A stretch of DNA of 53,574 nt from Actinomycetales bacterium UBA1383 (GCA_002305415.1 DBQX01000028.1:68757-122330), one strand, 5' to 3'. Counted from the stretch's first letter, positions 7,379-17,828 are shown. Notes: a model not told the origin generated them from the letters alone. Translations and numbers: made by a program.

Positions 7379-8464
7379 GTGAAGAAGAAGATTTTCTCGG
7401 GAGCGATCGCGATCACCGCCGCGCTCGCCCTCGCTGCGTGCGGCTCCGCACCCGAGGACGGGGAGACCACGGGCGGAGGCGCCACCGGGGCTGCCACGGG
7501 CGGCGCCTCGGACTTCCTGGCCTGCATGGTCTCCGACTCCGGTGGTTTCGAGGACCAGTCGTTCAACCAGACGTCCGGAGCGGGCCTCGACATGGCGGTC
7601 GAGGAGCTCGGGATCACGGAGGCACGGGCCGAGTCCACGTCTGACGCCGACTACGCCCCGAACGTCGACTCGATGGTTCAGCAGGGCTGCGACATCACCT
7701 TCGGTGTGGGCTTCCTGCTCGCCGATGCGCTGTCGGCTGCGGCTGCCAGCAACCCGGACGTGAACTTCGCCCTCATCGACTCCACCTTCGCGGAGGAGCT
7801 CCCCAACGCGAAGCCCATCGTGTTCAACACCGCTGAGGCGGCCTACCTCGCCGGCTACGTCGCCGCCGGGATGACCGAGACCGGCAAGGTCGCCACCTTC
7901 GGCGGCATGCAGATCCCCACCGTGGCCATCTTCATGGACGGCTTCGCCGACGGCGTCGCGAAGTACAACGAGGACAACGGCACCGCCGTCGAGGTCCTCG
8001 GCTGGGACAAGGCCGCCCAGAACGGCGCCTTCACCGGTGACTTCGAGAACCAGGACAACGGCCAGCGGCTCACCGAGCAGTTCATCGCCCAGGGCGCGGA
8101 CATCATCATGCCGGTTGCGGGCCCGGTGGGTCTGGGCGCCGCCGCGGCCGCCGAGGACGCGGGCGTGAAGATCATCTGGGTGGACACGGACGGTTACCTC
8201 AGCACCTCCTACGGCCCGATCATCCTGACCTCGGTCATGAAGATGATGGACGTCGCGACCTTCACCACGGTCCAGGAGGCCGTCGAGGGCAACTTCACCT
8301 CCGAGCCGTACATCGGCACCCTCGAGAACGACGGCGTCGGGCTCGCGCCCTTCCACGACTTCGACTCCGCGGTCCCGCAGGAGCTGAAGGACGCGGTCGA
8401 GGACCTCAAGGCCCAGATCATCTCGGGCGACATCGTGGTGGAGACCACCAACGCGCCCCAGTGA
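7379..8464 (+). CDS. BMP family nucleoside-binding lipoprotein
   Basis: Lipoprotein of the basic membrane protein (BmpA/PnrA) family, the ligand-binding part of ABC importers for purine and pyrimidine nucleosides; 361 aa. The GTG at 7379 follows AGGAGAG by five bases and starts VKKKIFSGAIAITAALALAAC, a lipoprotein signal with Cys about residue 21. A Gly/Thr-rich linker leads into the family opening DSGGFEDQSFNQTSGAGL. Family features further on include GVGFLLADAL and the hinge-region INTA-like FNTAEAAYLAGYVAAG. It is followed by the matching ATPase, two permeases and salvage enzymes, which supports nucleosides as substrate. A strong hairpin separates it from the ATPase gene. Confidence 0.92.
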   Translation: MKKKIFSGAIAITAALALAACGSAPEDGETTGGGATGAATGGASDFLACMVSDSGGFEDQSFNQTSGAGLDMAVEELGITEARAESTSDADYAPNVDSMVQQGCDITFGVGFLLADALSAAAASNPDVNFALIDSTFAEELPNAKPIVFNTAEAAYLAGYVAAGMTETGKVATFGGMQIPTVAIFMDGFADGVAKYNEDNGTAVEVLGWDKAAQNGAFTGDFENQDNGQRLTEQFIAQGADIIMPVAGPVGLGAAAAAEDAGVKIIWVDTDGYLSTSYGPIILTSVMKMMDVATFTTVQEAVEGNFTSEPYIGTLENDGVGLAPFHDFDSAVPQELKDAVEDLKAQIISGDIVVETTNAPQ

Positions 8465-8512
8465 AGAACACGGTAGTGAAGACACTGCGATGACGCTGTG
8501 AAGCGCTAGCAT

Positions 8513-8559
8513 GGGTGTGGTCCGGCTCACATGAGCCGGGCCACACCCGTGTGTGGCCC
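8513..8559 (+). promoter_or_regulatory. Overlapping, mutually exclusive hairpins between binding protein and ATPase genes
   Basis: Hairpin 1 pairs GGGTGTGGTCCGGCTCA (8513-8529) with TGAGCCGGGCCACACCC (8532-8548): 17 pairs including one G-U, around a two-base turn that would open slightly. Hairpin 2 pairs GGGCCACAC (8538-8546) with GTGTGGCCC (8551-8559), loop CCGT. The right arm of hairpin 1 supplies the left arm of hairpin 2, so only one can form fully. There is no U tract, so a simple intrinsic terminator is unlikely. Stabilisation of the 5' lipoprotein message or a processing/attenuation switch fits the position. Confidence 0.65.
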
Positions 8560-8593
8560 CGGCGATCGCAGAAGAAGCAAGGATGCATGCGCG

Positions 8594-10207
8594 ATGAAAC
8601 TTGAACTGAGGGGGATCACGAAGATCTTCGGTCCCCTCGTCGCCAACGACCACATCGATCTCGTCGTGGAGCCGGGGGAGATCCACGCACTGCTCGGTGA
8701 GAACGGGGCCGGCAAGTCGACCCTGATGAACGTGTTGTACGGCCTCTACCAGCCGGACGAGGGGGAGATCCTCCTCGACGACAAGGTGGTGAAGTTCAGC
8801 GGACCGGGCGATGCCGTCGCAGCCGGCATCGGGATGGTCCACCAGCACTTCATGCTGGTGCCCGTCTTCACCGTCGCGGAGTCCGTCGTGCTCGGCTACG
8901 AGCCGACCCGCGCGGCTGGCCTCATCGACTTCGGCGAGGCCCGCAAGCGGGTGAAGGAGTTGTCCGACCGCTTCGGCTTCGACATCGACCCTGACGCCAT
9001 GATCGAGGACCTCCCGGTCGGTGCGCAGCAGCGCGTGGAGATCATCAAGGCACTTTCTCGTGACGCCGAGATCCTCATCCTCGACGAGCCCACCGCCGTG
9101 CTGACTCCGCAGGAGACCGATGAGCTGATCGGTATCATGCGCCAGCTCAAGGAGGCGGGTACCTCCATCGTCTTCATCACCCACAAGCTCCGCGAGGTGC
9201 GCGCGGTGGCCGACCGGATCACCGTCATCCGCCGCGGCAAGGTGGTCGGTGAGGCCTCGCCGACCTCGACCGAGAAGGACCTCGCCTCCCTCATGGTGGG
9301 ACGTGCGGTCAGCCTCACCACGGAGAAGGCGCCGGCGAAGCCCGGCGACGCCACCTTCCAGGTGAAGGACCTCGTGGTGCTCGACATCGCCGGCAAAGTG
9401 GCGGTGGACCGGGTCTCCTTCGACGTCCACCGCGGCGAGATCCTCTCCATCGCGGGCGTGCAGGGCAACGGGCAGACGGAGCTCACCGAGGCGATCCTCG
9501 GGCTCACCAAGCCGCTATCGGGCTCGATCGTGCTCGACGGCGATGAACTGGTCGGCGACACGGTGAAGTCCCGGCTCCACGCGGGCCTCGGGTTCGTCCC
9601 GGAGGACCGGTCCACGGACGGGATCATCTCCTCGTTCTCCATCGCGGAGAACCTCGTCCTCGACGTCTACGACACGGAGGACTTCTCCAAGGGCCTCGTC
9701 ATGTACCCCGCGAAAGTCCTCGCGAACGCGGAGGCCCGGAAGGACGAGTTCGACATCCGCCTCACCTCGGTGACGGACCCCATCTCGACCCTCTCGGGCG
9801 GCAACCAGCAGAAGGTCGTCGTGGCCCGCGAGATGTCCAAGGACCTGCGACTGTTCGTGGCGTCGCAGCCGACCCGCGGCGTTGATGTCGGCTCCATCGA
9901 GTTCCTCCACAAGCGCATCGTGGAGGAGCGCGACAAGGGCACCCCCTGCATCATCGTCTCCACGGAACTCGACGAGGTGCTCAACCTCGCCGACCGGATC
10001 GCGGTGATGTACCGCGGCAGGGTGGTCGGCATCGTGCCGGGGAACACCTCCCGGGACGTCCTCGGCCTGATGATGGCCGGCGTCCCCCTGGAGGAGGCGC
10101 AGGCGCAGGCCGCCGCCCACCACACCACTATGGGCGCCCTCGATGACGAGGCCGCCGAGGACGAGGCCCACCGTGAGGCCGCGCGCGGACAGGAGGGAGA
10201 GCAATGA
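8594..10207 (+). CDS. Nucleoside ABC transporter ATP-binding protein
   Basis: Cytoplasmic ATPase subunit with two fused nucleotide-binding domains (537 aa), of the class paired with BMP lipoproteins (NupA/YufO-like). Domain 1 has a full Walker A GENGAGKST (35-43), LPVGAQQRVEI in place of a classical signature, and ILILDEPTAVLTP. Domain 2 has the degenerate P-loop GVQGNGQTEL, signature SGGNQQKVVVAREM and LFVASQPTRGVDVGS, where the Walker B glutamate is Gln. This asymmetry is normal for the sugar/nucleoside double-NBD class, with domain 1 catalytic. An acidic C-terminal tail follows. The next gene overlaps by four bases (ATGA). Confidence 0.92.
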   Translation: MKLELRGITKIFGPLVANDHIDLVVEPGEIHALLGENGAGKSTLMNVLYGLYQPDEGEILLDDKVVKFSGPGDAVAAGIGMVHQHFMLVPVFTVAESVVLGYEPTRAAGLIDFGEARKRVKELSDRFGFDIDPDAMIEDLPVGAQQRVEIIKALSRDAEILILDEPTAVLTPQETDELIGIMRQLKEAGTSIVFITHKLREVRAVADRITVIRRGKVVGEASPTSTEKDLASLMVGRAVSLTTEKAPAKPGDATFQVKDLVVLDIAGKVAVDRVSFDVHRGEILSIAGVQGNGQTELTEAILGLTKPLSGSIVLDGDELVGDTVKSRLHAGLGFVPEDRSTDGIISSFSIAENLVLDVYDTEDFSKGLVMYPAKVLANAEARKDEFDIRLTSVTDPISTLSGGNQQKVVVAREMSKDLRLFVASQPTRGVDVGSIEFLHKRIVEERDKGTPCIIVSTELDEVLNLADRIAVMYRGRVVGIVPGNTSRDVLGLMMAGVPLEEAQAQAAAHHTTMGALDDEAAEDEAHREAARGQEGEQ

Positions 10208-11496
10208 GCGACCCCACGGAGAAGGTTCCCGCCACCCCACCCGCCTCCGAGCCCACGACGACGCTGCGGAGCGACGCCGAGACGCCGAAGGCGCCCAAGG
10301 AGTCGCGGAGCGGATCCCTCGCCCGCGACATCCTCTCCGGCACCTGGCTGGTCTCCATCCTCGCGGTGGTGATCGCCCTGGTGCTCGGCGCGATCCTCAT
10401 CGCGCTGGCCGACCCCCGCGTCCAGGAGACGGCAGGCTACATCTTCGCCCGGCCCGGCGACTTCTTCGGCGCCGTGTGGGACAAGGTGTCGGCCGCCTAC
10501 TCCGCGCTCTTCCGGGGCGCGATCTTCGACTGGCAGGCGAACTCCGCGGTGCGGTCCATCCGCCCGCTGACGGAGTCGCTCGTCTTCGCCACCCCGCTCA
10601 TCCTCGCCGGGCTGGCCGTGGCCATCCCGTTCCGGGCCGGCATGTTCAACATCGGTGGCCAGGGCCAGGTTGTCCTGGGCGCCCTGACCGCCGGCTGGAT
10701 CGGCTACTCGCTCTCGCTGCCCCCTGTGGTGCACCTGCTGGTGGCCCTGCTCGGCGGCATGGTCGGTGGTGCGCTCTACGCGTCGATCGCCGGTTTCCTC
10801 AAGGCACGCACCGGTGCCAATGAGGTGATCGTCACGATCATGCTCAACAACATCGCCGCCTACCTGATCCTGTACCTGCTGAAGCAGAACTGGTTCACCG
10901 GGACGGGCTCTCCTCTGCCGCAGTCACCCCCGGTGGCCTCGACGGCGAGCCTCCCGCTCCTCCTGAACCCGCCGTTCCGGCTCCACTTCGGCTTCATCAT
11001 CGCGATCCTCGCGACGGTCTTCGTGTGGTGGCTGATGGAGCGGTCGACCGTCGGCTTCGAGTTCCGCGCGGCCGGTGCCAACCCCCGTGCCGCCCGGTCC
11101 GCCGGAATCTCGGTCAACAAGGTGATCGTGCTCGTGATGGTCGTCGCGGGTGCCTTTGCCGGCCTCGCGGGTGCCAACCAGGTGCTCGGCACGGAGGCCA
11201 AGCTCACCACCGGCATCGCGGGCAGCCTCGGCTTCGACGCCATCACGGTGGCCCTGCTCGGCCGTTCCCGGCCGCTCGGCACCTTCCTCTCCGGGCTGCT
11301 GTTCGGTGCGTTGAAGGCCGGCGGGTACGTCATGCAGTCGCAGACGGGCACGCCTATCGACATCGTCCTCGTCGTGCAGTCCATCATCGTGCTGCTCGTC
11401 GCGGCCCCGCCGCTGGTGCGGGCCATCTTCCGGCTCCCGGCGCCGGGTGCCAAGCCCCGAAAGACCACCCTCAAGGCCAAGGAGGTGGCGGCGTGA
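10204..11496 (+). CDS. Nucleoside ABC transporter permease 1
   Basis: Integral membrane subunit of the BPD_transp_2 family (430 aa). A hydrophilic N-terminus of about 40 residues (Pro/Thr/Lys-rich) precedes the first helix, and eight or more hydrophobic segments follow. Landmarks are FRAGMFNIGGQGQVVLGAL, the cytoplasmic coupling loop GANEVIVTIMLNNIAAYL, and GANPRAARSAGISVNKVIV. It starts with ATG overlapping the ATPase stop and its own stop overlaps the next permease, so the three subunits are translationally coupled. It forms the membrane channel as a heterodimer with permease 2. Confidence 0.9.
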   Translation: MSDPTEKVPATPPASEPTTTLRSDAETPKAPKESRSGSLARDILSGTWLVSILAVVIALVLGAILIALADPRVQETAGYIFARPGDFFGAVWDKVSAAYSALFRGAIFDWQANSAVRSIRPLTESLVFATPLILAGLAVAIPFRAGMFNIGGQGQVVLGALTAGWIGYSLSLPPVVHLLVALLGGMVGGALYASIAGFLKARTGANEVIVTIMLNNIAAYLILYLLKQNWFTGTGSPLPQSPPVASTASLPLLLNPPFRLHFGFIIAILATVFVWWLMERSTVGFEFRAAGANPRAARSAGISVNKVIVLVMVVAGAFAGLAGANQVLGTEAKLTTGIAGSLGFDAITVALLGRSRPLGTFLSGLLFGALKAGGYVMQSQTGTPIDIVLVVQSIIVLLVAAPPLVRAIFRLPAPGAKPRKTTLKAKEVAA

Positions 11497-12776
11497 GTGT
11501 CATGACGCAGCCGTCGATGACCGACGACGTCGTCGAGAAGCCGATCGAGTGGAAGCTCCCGATCACCTACGGCATCCTCGCGCTCATCGCGGTGGTGTTG
11601 TACGCGATCGTGGTCCCCTCCGGGGTCAACACCACCTTCCAGTTGTCCACCCGCGGCACGTCCTGGATCACCATCCCCAACTTCTCCCTCCCGTCCAAGG
11701 CCACCGGGGTGGTCATCGCGCTCGCGTTGATCGCCCTCGCCGCTTACGCCGCCTGGACCACCAGGCGTCGGGTGAAGGTGGGCTGGTGGCTGCCGGTGAC
11801 GGTTGGGGTGCTGTTCGTCTTCGGCTTCCTGGTGTACGCCGCAGCCGGCAGCAGCGCCGTCGTCCCGCTCACCACGCTCCTCGCGGGCGGTCTCGCCCTC
11901 AGCGTGCCGCTCATCTTCGGCGCCATGTGCGGCCTCGTCGGCGAGCGCTCCGGCATCGTGAACATCGCCATCGAGGGACAACTGCTCCTCGGTGCGTTCT
12001 TCGCAGCCGTGGCGGCATCCCTGGCGGGGAACGCCTACGTCGGCCTGCTCGCGGCCCCCATCGCGGGCGCGCTCGTGGGCGCGCTGCTCGTGTGGTTCGC
12101 GGTGAGCTACTGGGTGGACCAGATCATCATCGGCGTGGTCCTCAACGTCCTGGTCGTCGGGCTCACGAACTTCCTGTTCTCCACCGTCCTCACGCAGAAC
12201 TCGGAGACCTGGAATGCCCGGCAGCGGCTCCCCACCATGCCGATCCCGGTGCTGTCCGAGATCCCGATCATCGGACCGGTGCTCTTCAACCAGACGATCC
12301 TCGTGTACCTCATGTACGCGGTCGTGATCCTGCTGAACATCTTCGTGTTCCGCTCCCGGTGGGGCCTGCGGATGCGCGCCGTGGGCGAGCACCCCAAGGC
12401 CGCGGACACCGTGGGCATCAAGGTGAACCGCACCCGCGTCATCAACACGATCTTCGCGGGTTCCATCGCGGGCCTCGGCGGCGCCTTCTTCACGGTCGGC
12501 ACCGGCCTCGCCTTCGGCAAGGAGATGTCCGCCGGACAGGGCTTCATCGCCCTGGCGGCCATGATCCTCGGCAAGTGGAACCCCTACGGCGCGCTGGGTG
12601 CCGCGCTCCTGTTCGGGTTCTCGAAGAACCTCGGGAACCTGCTCTCGACCATCGGGACTCCGGTGCCCTCCGAGTTCCTGCTGATGCTCCCCTACCTCGT
12701 CACGATCCTGGCCGTCGCCGGGTTCGTGGGACGTGTGCGGGCACCGGCCGCCGAGAACATCCCCTACAAGAAGTAG
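11493..12776 (+). CDS. Nucleoside ABC transporter permease 2
   Basis: Second BPD_transp_2 permease (427 aa), a paralogue of permease 1: GERSGIVNIAIEGQLLLGAF matches the RAGMFNIGGQGQVVLGAL block, and GEHPKAADTVGIKVNRTRVI matches GANPRAARSAGISVNK. It has an unusually long N-terminal part (about 150 residues with four helices) ahead of the conserved core. The GTG at 11493 (GTGA overlap, seven bases after GGAGG) is preferred over the ATG at 11502, which would sit 16 bases from that site. The cytidine deaminase gene begins 5 bases after the stop. Confidence 0.9.
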   Translation: MSVMTQPSMTDDVVEKPIEWKLPITYGILALIAVVLYAIVVPSGVNTTFQLSTRGTSWITIPNFSLPSKATGVVIALALIALAAYAAWTTRRRVKVGWWLPVTVGVLFVFGFLVYAAAGSSAVVPLTTLLAGGLALSVPLIFGAMCGLVGERSGIVNIAIEGQLLLGAFFAAVAASLAGNAYVGLLAAPIAGALVGALLVWFAVSYWVDQIIIGVVLNVLVVGLTNFLFSTVLTQNSETWNARQRLPTMPIPVLSEIPIIGPVLFNQTILVYLMYAVVILLNIFVFRSRWGLRMRAVGEHPKAADTVGIKVNRTRVINTIFAGSIAGLGGAFFTVGTGLAFGKEMSAGQGFIALAAMILGKWNPYGALGAALLFGFSKNLGNLLSTIGTPVPSEFLLMLPYLVTILAVAGFVGRVRAPAAENIPYKK

Positions 12777-12781
12777 CCACC

Positions 12782-13179
12782 ATGGACGAGCCGATCTGGC
12801 AGGAGCTCCTGGAGCGCGCACGCGCGCTCCAGGAGCGGGCGTACGCCCCCTACTCCCGGTACCGGGTGGGGGCGGCCGCGCAGGTGGAGGACGGCCGCGT
12901 CGTGGGCGGCTGCAACGTCGAGAACGCCGCGTACGGTGTCACCCTGTGTGCCGAGTGCGGGCTCATCTCGGAACTGGTCGCCACCGGCGGGGGCCGCCTC
13001 ACGCACTTCCTGTGCGTGGGCGGGCTGGGCGACGTCGTCATGCCGTGCGGCCGCTGCCGCCAGCTCCTCTGGGAGCATGGCGGCCCGGCCCTCCTCGTCG
13101 CGACGCCCCACGGAGTGAAGACGATGCAGGACGTCCTCCCGGACGCCTTCGACGTCGAGGAATTGCAGGAGGCAGACAC

Positions 13180-13183
<4 letters not shown>
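12782..13183 (+). CDS. cdd: Cytidine deaminase
   Basis: Deaminates cytidine and deoxycytidine to uridine and deoxyuridine; cytoplasmic pyrimidine salvage. The 133-residue length fits the homotetrameric class. The catalytic motif is CNVENAAYGVTLCAE, with zinc ligand Cys56 and proton-shuttle Glu58. The other two zinc ligands are in MPCGRCRQLLWEHG (Cys89, Cys92). It sits between the nucleoside permease and deoA, overlapping deoA by four bases, so imported cytidine can be processed directly. Confidence 0.95.
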
Positions 13184-14498
<1,315 letters not shown>

Positions 14499-14502
<4 letters not shown>

Positions 14503-14663
14503 GCGACCTGGAGTCTGAGTACACCCCCGAGGAACCCCTCGACACCGAGGAGTACGAGGCGGAGGGCCCGGACGTGGTGCTCGAAGCCGACCCGGTGGAC
14601 GTCGCCGACCAGGCGATCGAGGTGGAGATCGAGCCGGACGACGACGAGGCGGAGCTGCTCTAG
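14499..14663 (+). CDS. Small highly acidic protein of unknown function
   Basis: Uncharacterised 54-residue protein beginning MSDLESEYTPEEPLDTEEY and ending EIEPDDDEAELL. By my count 23 of 54 residues are Asp or Glu and there is no Lys, Arg or His. It has no Cys, no signal peptide and no membrane segment, and is probably largely disordered. The ATG overlaps the deoA stop (ATGA) and lies after GGGGAGGAGC, so it is translationally coupled. The next gene starts one base after its stop. I do not recognise the family. Its fixed position before a C39-like protein suggests a partner, inhibitor, chaperone-like tail or substrate; that is inference. Confidence 0.72.
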
Positions 14664-14664
14664 C

Positions 14665-15468
14665 GTGGGACGCCTCCCTCGTTCGCTCGGTGACGTCGCG
14701 GCAGCGTGTGCGCGGCCCGGCCCTCGTCCGGCGCGCGGCGTCGGGGTGTCCGTGCACCCTGCGGCGCGCAGCGCGCCGCTCCGAGTGGGCGACGCGCTCC
14801 TGCGACAACATGACCCAACCACCTGCGGCTCGACCGCCCTGCTGGCCCTCGCGGCCCTCGGGGATCCCGTGCTGGCCCGGTGGCTGGAGGACGGTACGCT
14901 CCCGGACCGCACCATCGCGGACCTGCCGCCCGAGATCCCGCCGCGCGCGCTCACTGCCGCGCGCGCGGCCGAGCGGATCCGGGCGGCCCAGCACCACATC
15001 AAGCGCCGGACGGATGCGCGCGCGCTCGGTCCGTTCCCGTGGCCCCCGTGGTGGGGCACCCCGCCGTGGACGGCCGCCCGCGAGGCGCGATTCCCCGGGG
15101 TCCGCTTCGTGCACCGCCCCGTCGACGATCGCGGGGAGGCGGGCCGCGCGATGCTCGGCTCGGTCATGGGGGCCCTCCGCCGCGGCTTCCCGGTCCTGCT
15201 CTTCACCGGCGGCGACCTCGGGACGGGGATCACCACCGCCGTGCCGCGGCACGTGGTCCTCGCGCTGCCGGAGTCCGCGCGACCCTGGGGTCTCGCGCCT
15301 CCCGAGCGGGGGCTGCTCCGCATCTTCGAGCCCTCCTTCGGTCGCGTCCACGAGATCGAGCCCGCCGGCCTCGTGGACCGGACCGCCCCCTCCCTTGCCC
15401 TCGGCGGCTGGGCCCACGTGCAGTGGCTCGTCCTGCCGTCGCCGACCCCCCACGCCCTCCCATCCTGA
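14665..15468 (+). CDS. Uncharacterised protein with C39-like cysteine-peptidase signature
   Basis: Unrecognised 267-residue soluble protein. LLRQHDPTTCGSTALLALAA (46-65) resembles the papain-like C39/C39_2 active site, giving Gln48 as oxyanion-hole residue and Cys54 as nucleophile. PRHVVLAL supplies a candidate His196, and RIFEPSFGRVHEI matches the usual D/N-P-x-x-G block with Glu222 as third residue. A Trp/Pro-rich loop (FPWPPWWGTPPW, about 124-135) lies between. There is no signal peptide or transporter domain, so it should be cytoplasmic. The GTG start is one base after the acidic gene and deoC begins 10 bases downstream. It could be a peptidase, transpeptidase or inactive homologue. Confidence 0.7.
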   Translation: MGRLPRSLGDVAAACARPGPRPARGVGVSVHPAARSAPLRVGDALLRQHDPTTCGSTALLALAALGDPVLARWLEDGTLPDRTIADLPPEIPPRALTAARAAERIRAAQHHIKRRTDARALGPFPWPPWWGTPPWTAAREARFPGVRFVHRPVDDRGEAGRAMLGSVMGALRRGFPVLLFTGGDLGTGITTAVPRHVVLALPESARPWGLAPPERGLLRIFEPSFGRVHEIEPAGLVDRTAPSLALGGWAHVQWLVLPSPTPHALPS

Positions 15469-15478
15469 AGGAGTCCTC

Positions 15479-16132
15479 ATGCACCGTTCCGAACTCGCCG
15501 CCCTCATCGACCACACCCTCCTGAAGCCCGAGGCGAAACCCGCCGATGTCGCGGCCCTCGTCGCGGAGGCGCGGGAACTCGGGGTCAAGGCCGTCTGCGT
15601 CTCGCCCAGCCAGCTTCCCCTCAGCGAGACGGGCGACGTCGTCATCGCCACCGTCTGCGGATTCCCGTCCGGCGCCCACAAGAGCGAGATCAAGGCCGCC
15701 GAGGCGGCTCGTGCCGCACGCGACGGGGCCCAGGAGGTCGACATGGTCATCAACCTCTCCGACGCCGTCACCGGCAACTACGACGCCGTCGAGGCGGACA
15801 TCCGCGCGGTCCGCGAGGCCATGCCCGCCGAGGTGCTCCTGAAGGTCATCATCGAGTCCGCTGCGCTGACCGACGAGCAGATCGTCGCCGTCTGCGAGCG
15901 GGCCGAGGCAGCCGGCGCAGAGTACGTGAAGACCTCCACCGGCTTCCATCCCGCCGGGGGCGCCTCGGTCCACGCCGTCGAACTCATGGCGCGGACCGTC
16001 GGCGGCCGGCTGGGCGTGAAGGCGTCCGGAGGAATCCGCACCACCGAGGCCGCCCTCGCAATGGTTGAGGCCGGCGCGACCCGCCTCGGCCTCTCAGCCT
16101 CCGCCGCGATCCTCGCCGGCCTCCCGGAGTGA
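15479..16132 (+). CDS. deoC: Deoxyribose-phosphate aldolase
   Basis: Cleaves 2-deoxyribose-5-phosphate to acetaldehyde and glyceraldehyde-3-phosphate, the exit of deoxynucleoside breakdown. Class I aldolase of 217 aa. Schiff-base Lys151 is in EYVKTSTGF, Asp89 in QEVDMVIN and the second Lys181 in GVKASGGIRT; the N-terminal IDHTLLKP motif is also typical. AAGGAG precedes the ATG. It is the last rightward gene of the salvage operon and meets the leftward mutase gene with a two-base gap. Confidence 0.96.
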   Translation: MHRSELAALIDHTLLKPEAKPADVAALVAEARELGVKAVCVSPSQLPLSETGDVVIATVCGFPSGAHKSEIKAAEAARAARDGAQEVDMVINLSDAVTGNYDAVEADIRAVREAMPAEVLLKVIIESAALTDEQIVAVCERAEAAGAEYVKTSTGFHPAGGASVHAVELMARTVGGRLGVKASGGIRTTEAALAMVEAGATRLGLSASAAILAGLPE

Positions 16133-16134
16133 CG

Positions 16135-17826
16135 TCACGCCCTGTCGATCAGGGCCTGCATGTCGCGCTTCACTGCCTCCACCCGCTCACGGGCACGGGC
16201 CCGGACCGCATCCAGCGTGCTGGGCCCCGTGTCCGCGGGCACCGGGACGATCGACTCGAGGTAGCACTTCAGCTTGGGTTCCGTTCCTGACGGCCGCGCC
16301 ACCACCCGGTCACCGGCCTCGGTCAGGTAGTACAGCGCGTCGGTCGGTGGCAGGCCACGCCACCCGGAGGACAGGTCCGCGGCCTCGACGATCTCTGATC
16401 CCGCGAGCTCGGTCGGCGGCTCGGCCCGCAATGAGGCCATCGCGCGCGTGATCCGGTCGAGGTCCTCCACCCGGACGGTGAGGGGCGACGTCGCGTGGAC
16501 GCCGTGCTGGAAGGCGAGCCGGTCGAGCAGGTCCTCGAGGGTGTCCCCCTTCTCGCGCAGCTCCGAGGCGAGGAGCGCGATGCGCACGGCCGCGGAGATG
16601 CCGTCCTTGTCACGGACGTACTCGGGGTCCACGCAGTACCCGAGCGCCTCCTCGTAGCCGAAGGCGAGACCCTCGACCCGCGAGATCCACTTGAAGCCCG
16701 TCAGCGTGTAGCGGTGGGGGAGCCCGTGCGCGACGGCGATCTTCTCGAGCATCCGCGAGGAGACGATCGAGCAGGCGAGGACGCCCTTCCCGGCCGCGGC
16801 TGCGATGGCCGCGGACTGCTCACCGAGGAGCCAGCCGACCTCGTCCCCGCTGAGCTGGCGCCATCCGTCGCTGGTGGGGATGGCGACGGAGCAGCGGTCA
16901 GCGTCCGGGTCCTGGGCGATGATGATGTCCGCGTCCACCTTCCGTGCGAGCGCGAAGGCCAGGTCGAGCGCCCCGGGCTCCTCCGGGTTGGGGAACGCGA
17001 CTGTCGGGAAGTCCGGATCGGGGTCGGCCTGTTCCGGCACGACGTGGATGTCCACGAACCCGGCGTCATTGAGCGCCTGGACCACGGTCGCGCCGCCGAC
17101 TCCGTGCATCGAGGTCTGGACGATTCGGAGCCGTCCCGCCCTGCCCAGCGGGACGAGGTCGGCCACCCGGGCGAGGTAGGCCTGACGGATCTCCTCGCCG
17201 AGCAGGGACCAGCCGCTCTCCGCGAGCGGGACGTCGGCGACACGCTCGACGCGCGCGATCTGGGCGGCGATCCCGGCGTCGTAGGGCGGGACGATCTGGG
17301 CGCCCTGACCGGAGTCGGTGACCGCCCGGCCCCCGAGGTACACCTTGTACCCGTTGTCCTGCGGCGGGTTGTGCGACGCCGTGACCATCACCCCCGCGTC
17401 GGCGGAGAGGTGCCGCACGGCGAAGGCGAGCAGGGGGGTGGGTTGCCGGGGCGGCAGCAGCATCGCCTGCCCGCCCGCCGCGGTCACCACCGCCGCGGTG
17501 TCACGGGCGAACTGTTCGGAACCGTAGCGGGCGTCGCAGCCGATGACGACCGTGAAACCGGGCCCGACCGCCTCGCGCAGCCACGCTGCCAGGCCGGCGG
17601 CGGCACGGATGACGACGGCGCGGTTCATCCGGTTCGGGCCGGCTCCCAGGGCCCCGCGCAGTCCGGCGGTGCCGAACTGCAGGAAGCCTGCGAAACGGTC
17701 CTCCAGGTCGGCGACGGCGCCGGCGTCACCTCCGTCGGCGGCGGCGAGCAGCGCGGTGAGCTCGGTGCGGGTGGCCTCGTCGGGGTCGTCAGCGACCCAG
17801 GCCTCCACGGCGGCGCGATCGTACAT
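16135..17826 (-). CDS. pmmB: Phospho-sugar mutase (phosphomannomutase/phosphopentomutase type)
   Basis: Alpha-D-phosphohexomutase superfamily enzyme of 563 aa that moves a phosphate between C1 and C5/C6 of a sugar. The phosphoserine loop GVMVTASHNPPQDNGYKVY has Ser151. The metal loop is DPDADRCSVAIP, the sugar-binding loop GYEEALGYCVDP and the phosphate-binding loop RPSGTEPKLK. It corresponds to M. tuberculosis PmmB (Rv3308), which also adjoins purine nucleoside phosphorylase. Here it most plausibly converts (deoxy)ribose-1-phosphate from DeoA/PNP to the 5-phosphate used by DeoC, though hexose phosphates are possible. It follows PNP by two bases on the same strand. Confidence 0.9.
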   Translation of the reverse strand: MYDRAAVEAWVADDPDEATRTELTALLAAADGGDAGAVADLEDRFAGFLQFGTAGLRGALGAGPNRMNRAVVIRAAAGLAAWLREAVGPGFTVVIGCDARYGSEQFARDTAAVVTAAGGQAMLLPPRQPTPLLAFAVRHLSADAGVMVTASHNPPQDNGYKVYLGGRAVTDSGQGAQIVPPYDAGIAAQIARVERVADVPLAESGWSLLGEEIRQAYLARVADLVPLGRAGRLRIVQTSMHGVGGATVVQALNDAGFVDIHVVPEQADPDPDFPTVAFPNPEEPGALDLAFALARKVDADIIIAQDPDADRCSVAIPTSDGWRQLSGDEVGWLLGEQSAAIAAAAGKGVLACSIVSSRMLEKIAVAHGLPHRYTLTGFKWISRVEGLAFGYEEALGYCVDPEYVRDKDGISAAVRIALLASELREKGDTLEDLLDRLAFQHGVHATSPLTVRVEDLDRITRAMASLRAEPPTELAGSEIVEAADLSSGWRGLPPTDALYYLTEAGDRVVARPSGTEPKLKCYLESIVPVPADTGPSTLDAVRARARERVEAVKRDMQALIDRA

Positions 17827-17828
17827 TG

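Noticed and set aside
6545..9430. 961-codon open frame on the leftward strand
   Set aside because: It runs antisense to TauE, the BMP lipoprotein and the ATPase, all with clear family motifs. Its translation is His/Asp/Gly/Arg-rich with no recognisable domain, as expected from GC-biased third positions.
15479..17826. Terminator between convergent deoC and the mutase gene
   Set aside because: The stops are two bases apart and no clear GC stem with T run is present.
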